A stretch of DNA of 64,000 bases from Modestobacter marinus (GTDB lineage: Bacteria > Actinomycetota > Actinomycetes > Mycobacteriales > Geodermatophilaceae): assembly GCF_019799945.1 (NCBI RefSeq), contig NZ_JABGCH010000006.1, forward strand, positions 119,423 to 183,422. Reading direction: 5' to 3'. A model generated the notes under the pieces. It was given only the letters and a program-made list of their open reading frames with translations, was not told the DNA's origin and did not search any database. This document shows positions 58,244 to 64,000 of this stretch, piece by piece. Both the position numbers and the translations under genes were made by a program. How positions within the stretch are numbered: position 1 is the first letter of the stretch; every line of letters starts with the position of its first letter.

Positions 58244-58944
58244 CGGAGGTCCAGCGGCTGCGCGGCCGACGGGCGGGGCGCGAGCTCCGGGGCGACCTGC
58301 AGGCCGCGCGCGCCGCGGACCAGGTCGGGCCGGACGGCGAGGACGGCGCCCAGGACGGCGACGGTGATGGCCGCCTCACCCAGGCCGATCAGCAGGTGGA
58401 CCGCGCCCATCGCGGCGGCGACCGAGCCGAGCGGGACGTCGGCGACCCCGCCGGCGCCGAAGAGCAGCACGAAGGCCAGCGCGGCGGCCGGCACGGAGAG
58501 GAAGGCGCCGAGCCCGGCCGCGGTGAGCACGCCGGTGCGGCCGGCAGGCAGCACCCGGCGCAGCCCGGCGAAGATCCCGTACCCGGCGGCGACGGCGACC
58601 AGGGCCATGAGCGTGACGTTGGTGCCCAGCGCGGTGAGCCCGCCGTCGGCGAAGACCAGCGCCTGCACGAGCAGGACGACGGTCATGCAGAGCACCGCCG
58701 TCCACGGGCCGACCAGCACGGCGGTCAGCGCGCCACCGATCAGGTGGCCGCTGGTGCCGTAGGCGACCGGGAAGTTCATCATCTGCACCGCGAACACGAA
58801 GGCGGCGGTCAGGCCGGCCATCGGGGCGGTGCGCTCGTCGAGCTCGCGGCGCGCGCCCCGCAGGGCGATCGCGACCCCGGCGGCGGCCACGGCCGCCGTG
58901 CCGGCGGTGGTCGCCGCGTCGAGGTAGCCATCGGGGACGTGCAC
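58240..58944 (-). CDS. nikM: ECF transporter substrate-binding (S) component, nickel/cobalt
   Basis: 234 residues from GTG at 58944 (GGAGG seven bases upstream). MHVPDGYLDAATTAG gives the free N-terminus with Met1 and His2 as metal ligands; MMNFPVAYGTSGHLIGGALT holds the other His ligand. About seven membrane helices. CbiM and NikM are hard to separate by motif; the Nur-type boxes over its promoter favour nickel. Confidence 0.93.
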   Translation of the reverse strand: MHVPDGYLDAATTAGTAAVAAAGVAIALRGARRELDERTAPMAGLTAAFVFAVQMMNFPVAYGTSGHLIGGALTAVLVGPWTAVLCMTVVLLVQALVFADGGLTALGTNVTLMALVAVAAGYGIFAGLRRVLPAGRTGVLTAAGLGAFLSVPAAALAFVLLFGAGGVADVPLGSVAAAMGAVHLLIGLGEAAITVAVLGAVLAVRPDLVRGARGLQVAPELAPRPSAAQPLDLR

Positions 58945-59003
58945 GAGGGCCTCCGGACGTCGGTGCTGGACGGTACGGCCGATCGAGCCTGACCGCCGGC
59001 ACG

Positions 59004-59009
59004 ATGTTA
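59004..59009 (-). promoter_or_regulatory. -10 element of the nikMNQO promoter
   Basis: TAACAT on the minus strand, with GTGCAA 17 bases upstream as the best -35. Both tandem Nur-type boxes overlap or touch the -35 region. Confidence 0.55.
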
Positions 59010-59043
59010 TTGCATGGCCTTCGCAGTTGCACACGTGTTGCAA
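59010..59043. promoter_or_regulatory. Tandem Nur-type (nickel-responsive Fur family) boxes
   Basis: TTGCAC-ACGTG-TTGCAA (59027-59043) matches the Streptomyces Nur box TTGCAA-N5-TTGCAA at 11 of 12 bases; directly next to it TTGCAT-GGCCT-TCGCAG (59010-59026) is a weaker copy (8 or 9 of 12). The pair covers the -35 of nikM, as expected for repression by nickel-loaded Nur. Confidence 0.7.
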
Positions 59044-59128
59044 CAAGAGGCCGCCGGTCCGTGACCGGGTCACCGCGGCGGGCTCCGCAACACGTTCGGA
59101 ACAGGGGAGGGCGACACGCCCCGCTGAG

Positions 59129-59167
59129 TTCACGGTCTCGAAACACGTCGACGACGCGATCGGAAAC
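59129..59167 (+). promoter_or_regulatory. Possible GlnR box upstream of amt
   Basis: TTCAC-n6-GAAAC (59129-59144) followed 23 bases on by a second GAAAC (59163-59167), resembling the actinobacterial GlnR box GTNAC-n6-GAAAC in tandem. The second GTNAC half is poor and the spacing is one base off. Supported mainly by its place before amt-glnB-glnD. Confidence 0.4.
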
Positions 59168-59292
59168 ACGGCGTGGGCACCGTGTTCCTCACGTCCTCGG
59201 GCCACCCGGGGCGTTGCCCCGCCTGCCGCGTCGCGCGGTGGCGGACGCACCCAGCGTGGCCCCTCGCCACACCGATCCCTCAGGAGGTTGCC

Positions 59293-60983
<1,691 letters not shown>

Positions 60984-61003
60984 TCCTGCTGCGGTGAGCT
61001 GAC

Positions 61004-61041
61004 GTCGGCCGGGGTGGCGGGGGACCGCCGCCCCGGCCGAC
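61004..61041 (+). terminator. Hairpin between glnB and glnD
   Basis: A 17-bp stem with one G-T pair (61004-61020 with 61025-61041) and loop GGGA. It may reduce transcription from amt-glnB into glnD. Confidence 0.7.
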
Positions 61042-61086
61042 GCCGTCTCCCGCCCCTGCTCCGACCCGGACACGGTCGACCGAGAG

Positions 61087-63462
61087 GTGCCTGTGCTCGA
61101 CCTCGCCGCCCTGCCCCAGCTCAGCCGCGCCGAGCGTCTGACGGCGCTCGATGACTGGCTGTCCGGCCTGCTCGCCGACGCGCTGTCCGCTACGCCCCGC
61201 TCGGCGCGCCGGCGCGGCGCGCCCCCCACGGGGCCGGTGGAGGCCGGGATCGCCCTGGTCGCGGTGGGCAGCCTCGGGCGGCGGGAGCCACCGCCGCACG
61301 GCGACCTGGACCTCGTCCTGGTCCACGACGGGCGACCGGAGATCGCGGCCCTGGCCGACGCGCTCTGGTACCCCGTCTGGGACGCCAAGCTGCGGCTGGA
61401 CCACTCCGTCCGCACGATCGCGGAGGCGGTCGCGGTCGCCGGGGACGACGTCAAGGCCGGGTTGGGCCTGCTCGACGCCCGGCACGTCGCCGGCGACCCG
61501 GAGGTCACCGCGGCCCTGCGGGCGGCGACGCTGGGCTCCTGGCGGCAGCACGCCTCGCGCCTGCTGCCGCAGCTGCGGGACCTGCGCCGGGCCCGGGGCC
61601 GGCAGGTGGGGGAGCTGGGCTTCCTGCTGGAGCCGGACCTCAAGGAGGCCTACGGCGGGCTCCGCGAGGGCCAGGTGCTGCGCGCGCTGGCCGCGGCGCA
61701 GTTGGCCGACGAGCCCCCGGCCGACGCCGGCGAGGCCTACACGTTCCTGCTCGACGCCCGCGACGCCCTGCAGCGCGCAACCGGGCGGGCCTCCGACGTG
61801 CTGGTCCGGCAGGAGCAGCGGGGAGTCGCCGAGGCGCTCGGGCTGGCCGACGACGACGCGCTGCTGCGCCGGGTGAGCCTGGCCGGCCGGCGGCTGGCGT
61901 TCGTGGCCGACGAGACGTGGCGCCGGGTGGACGCCGCCCTGGTCCGCCGGCCGCGCGGCCGCTACCGGCGGGTGCGCCGGGAGCCGCTGGCCGAGGGGCT
62001 GGTCCGCCAGGGCGACGAGGTGGTGCTCGCCCGCGACGCCCGCCCGGCCGCCGACCCCGGGCTCGTGCTGCGCGGCGCGGCCGCCGCGGCCCGGGCCGAC
62101 CTGCTGCTCTCCCCGTACACGCTCAAGGTGCTCGCGGTGCACGCGCCGCCGCTGCCGGAGCCCTGGCCGCCGGAGGTCCGCTGGTCGTTCCTGCGGCTGC
62201 TGGCCAGCGGCCGCAGCGCCGTGCCGGTGCTCGAGCAGCTGGACCAGGAGGGCCTGCTGGCGCGGATGCTGCCGGAGTGGGACCGGGTCCGGTCGATGCC
62301 GCAGCGCCACCCGTGGCACCGGTTCACCGTCGACCGGCACCTGGTCGAGTCCGCCGCCGCCGCCGCCGAGCTCACCCGGGACGTCGACCGCCCCGACCTG
62401 CTGCTGGTCGGCGCGCTGCTGCACGACATCGGCAAGGGCTGGCCCGGCGACCACACCGAGGTCGGCGTCGTGCTGGTCCGGGACATCGCCGCCCGGATGG
62501 GGTTCAGCCCGCCCGACGTGGAGACCCTCGTCGAGATGGTGCGCCACCACCTGCTGCTGCCCGACGTGGCCACCCGGCGGGACCTGGAGGACCCGCTGAC
62601 CGTCGACCGGGTCGTCGAGGCCATCGGCCGCGACGCCGCGCTGCTGCAGTTGCTGCACGCGCTGGCGCAGGCCGACGGCGCGGCGACCAGCGCCTCGGCC
62701 TGGTCGCCGTGGAAGGCCCACCTGGTGGCCGCGCTGGTGGCCCGGGTCGCGGCCCGGCTGGGCAGCGCACCCGTGCCCGATCCGGTGCTCGAGCCCACCG
62801 AGCCGCAGGTGACCGCGCCCGCGCCGGTGATCCCCGGGCCGACCGAGCCGGTGACCGTGGGCGTGGAGGACGTGCTCGACGGCCAGCAGATCACCATCGG
62901 CGCCGCCGACCGCCCGGGCCTGTTCAGCGTCTGCGCCGGGGTGCTGGCGCTCAACCAGCTCGACGTCCGGGCCGCCCGGGTCAGCGTGGAGCACGGGCAC
63001 GGCACCCTCGTGTTCGCCGTCCGGCCGCGGTTCGGCCGCCCGCCGGTGCCGGAGATCCTCGCCGACGGGGTGCGGGCGGCGCTGGAGGGCACGCTGCCCC
63101 TGGCCGACCGGCTGCGGCAGCGCGAGCACGACTACAGCCAGGACCGGCCGGCCGGCCGCCCACCCCGCATCTCGTGGTTCGACGCGGAGGCGACCGGCGC
63201 CACCGGTCTGGTCGAGGTGCGGGCCGCCGACCGGGCGGGCCTGCTGTACCGGCTGACCGCGGCGCTGGCCGACGCCGGGCTGGACGTCGGCTCGGCCACG
63301 GTGGAGACGCTCGGGGCCGACGCCGTGGACGCCTTCTACGTCGCCGACCCCGGCGGGGCGCCGATCGCCCCGCAGCAACGGGAGCGCGCCGAGCGGGCGC
63401 TGGTCGCCGCCGCCCGCGGGGACGCCCCCGACCCGGCGGCGCTCGGCGCCGTGGAGGCCTGA
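61087..63462 (+). CDS. glnD: PII nucleotidyltransferase/adenylyl-removing enzyme GlnD
   Basis: 791 residues. The nucleotidyltransferase domain has GSLGRREPPPHGDLDLVLV, keeping G-x-GR and D-x-D but with Gly where most have Ser before the Asp. The central HD domain is LLVGALLHDIGKGWPGDHTE; two C-terminal ACT domains follow (AADRPGLFSVCAGVLALNQL and AADRAGLLYRLTAALADAGL), which sense glutamine. It modifies and demodifies the T-loop of GlnB. GTG at 61087 (61093 also possible) follows GAGAGG. Confidence 0.95.
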   Translation: MPVLDLAALPQLSRAERLTALDDWLSGLLADALSATPRSARRRGAPPTGPVEAGIALVAVGSLGRREPPPHGDLDLVLVHDGRPEIAALADALWYPVWDAKLRLDHSVRTIAEAVAVAGDDVKAGLGLLDARHVAGDPEVTAALRAATLGSWRQHASRLLPQLRDLRRARGRQVGELGFLLEPDLKEAYGGLREGQVLRALAAAQLADEPPADAGEAYTFLLDARDALQRATGRASDVLVRQEQRGVAEALGLADDDALLRRVSLAGRRLAFVADETWRRVDAALVRRPRGRYRRVRREPLAEGLVRQGDEVVLARDARPAADPGLVLRGAAAAARADLLLSPYTLKVLAVHAPPLPEPWPPEVRWSFLRLLASGRSAVPVLEQLDQEGLLARMLPEWDRVRSMPQRHPWHRFTVDRHLVESAAAAAELTRDVDRPDLLLVGALLHDIGKGWPGDHTEVGVVLVRDIAARMGFSPPDVETLVEMVRHHLLLPDVATRRDLEDPLTVDRVVEAIGRDAALLQLLHALAQADGAATSASAWSPWKAHLVAALVARVAARLGSAPVPDPVLEPTEPQVTAPAPVIPGPTEPVTVGVEDVLDGQQITIGAADRPGLFSVCAGVLALNQLDVRAARVSVEHGHGTLVFAVRPRFGRPPVPEILADGVRAALEGTLPLADRLRQREHDYSQDRPAGRPPRISWFDAEATGATGLVEVRAADRAGLLYRLTAALADAGLDVGSATVETLGADAVDAFYVADPGGAPIAPQQRERAERALVAAARGDAPDPAALGAVEA

Positions 63463-63472
63463 GCCGGGTAGC

Positions 63473-63846
63473 TCAGGCCTCCGACCAGACGCCGAGCTCG
63501 TTGCCGCTCGGGTCCTGGAAGTGGAACCGCCGTCCGCCCGGGAACTCGTAGGGGCCGTTGACCACCCGGCCACCGGCGGAGGTCACCGCGGTGAGGGTCC
63601 GGTCGAGGTCGGCGGAGTAGAGCAGCACCAGGGGCCGCCCGTGCGCACCTCCGTCCCGAGGGCCAGGCCCCCCACCTCGGGTACGGACTCCCCGGACCCG
63701 TCGCGGATCCCGGCGTACTGCGGCCCGTAGTCGTTGAACTCCCAGCCGAAGGCGTCGGCGTAGAAGCGTCGCGCTGCCGCGAGATCGGTGACGGTGAGCT
63801 CGATGTAGTCGATGGCGTGGTGACGACGGCGCTCGGTGTCGGCCAT
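63473..63846 (-). pseudogene. VOC family gene broken by a one-base shift
   Basis: From ATG at 63846 the frame reads MADTERRRHHAIDYIELTVT and on to LALGTEVRTGG, a normal VOC first half, then turns to nonsense. The other frame continues RPLVLLYSADLDRTLTAVTS to FHFQDPSGNELGVWSEA, a normal second half ending at 63473. The switch is in a GGGGCCGCCC run at 63631-63640; adding one G joins them into a 124-residue protein. Sequencing error or real mutation. Function unknown. Confidence 0.7.
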
Positions 63847-63911
63847 GCCGGACATCGTGCCCGGTGGTGGTGACGGGAGCGGGCGCAGCGGCGTCCCGAC
63901 CTAGTGCCGGG

Positions 63912-64000
63912 TCAGGCAACTTTCGCCCGCTTGATGGTTGAGGCCCGCTTGATGACCTTGCGCAGCTTGGGGTCGGTGGCGTGTCCGTTCCGCCAGGCGA
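63912..64000 (-). CDS. 3' end of an unidentified gene (runs off the window)
   Basis: An open frame enters from the right edge and ends at TGA 63912-63914. The 29 visible residues are AWRNGHATDPKLRKVIKRAS then TIKRAKVA, a basic tail. Too little to identify. Confidence 0.45.
   Translation of the reverse strand, partial: AWRNGHATDPKLRKVIKRASTIKRAKVA

Noticed and set aside
58945-59292. Cobalamin or NiCo riboswitch upstream of nikM
   Set aside because: I see no B12-box-like sequence or NiCo-type multi-stem motif; the tandem Nur-type boxes explain metal control better.

Overview
The window is high-GC actinobacterial chromosome. The gene content and order follow a block also found in Mycobacterium and relatives (ilvBNC, serA, leuB, gltX, tRNA-Gln/Glu, an IclR regulator with leuCD, mutT1, ppk, fbiD, gpsA, ddl, thiL, rpmB, recG, rsmD, coaD, sepIVA, rpmF, rnc, mutM, smc, ftsY, amt, glnB, glnD). 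Codon use, the many GTG starts and the Ala/Pro/Gly-rich tails fit a Geodermatophilaceae-like genome (Blastococcus, Modestobacter or Geodermatophilus). The family is an inference; no rRNA is present to confirm it. I see no prophage, CRISPR array or intact insertion sequence.

Layout. 1-1.7 kb: 3' part of a PAS-GGDEF-EAL protein. 1.7-5.7 kb: ilvBNC behind a leader peptide and attenuator. 5.7-13.3 kb: a membrane protein, serA, a large secreted subtilisin and leuB. 13.4-16.9 kb: a frameshifted small gene, then cimA behind its own Ile-rich leader peptide and attenuator, a VOC protein and an FAH-family hydrolase. 16.9-20.4 kb: gltX, a CPBP protease, tRNA-Gln and two identical tRNA-Glu genes. 20.5-24.4 kb: a sulfite-oxidase-like enzyme and ndgR divergent from leuCD. 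24.4-28.1 kb: mutT1, ppk and fbiD. 28.2-39.2 kb: a serine hydrolase, an amidohydrolase, plsC, gpsA, a Cys/Met PLP enzyme, ddl, a lipoprotein, a DUF3515 protein, a small Lrp-like protein, thiL, a GNAT protein and a cytidylate-kinase-like protein. 39.3-56 kb: rpmB, fakA-like, recG, rsmD, coaD, sepIVA, DUF177, rpmF, rnc, mutM, acyP, smc, EEP and PhoD hydrolases, ftsY. 56-59 kb: a nickel/cobalt ECF transporter under probable Nur control. 59.3-63.5 kb: amt-glnB-glnD nitrogen module. 63.5-64 kb: a frameshifted VOC gene and the 3' end of an unidentified gene.

How it works together. Branched-chain amino acid synthesis dominates the first 25 kb: citramalate synthase (isoleucine from pyruvate), acetohydroxyacid synthase, KARI, and leuB/leuC/leuD. 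Two of these units carry short leader peptides whose last codons encode the regulated amino acids (Leu-Val-Ala-Ile-Ala before ilvB, Ile-Ile-Ile before cimA), each followed by two stacked hairpins. leuCD has an IclR regulator and a palindrome. The second half is housekeeping: translation, cell-wall precursor, chromosome segregation, secretion, metal uptake and nitrogen sensing.

I do not see a clearly new multi-gene system. The most notable non-coding signals are: the paired leader/attenuator regions; a family of post-stop-codon palindromic repeats with compensatory changes in their stems; tandem Nur-type boxes on the nickel transporter promoter; several leaderless promoters; and two genes broken by single-base shifts in G/C runs.
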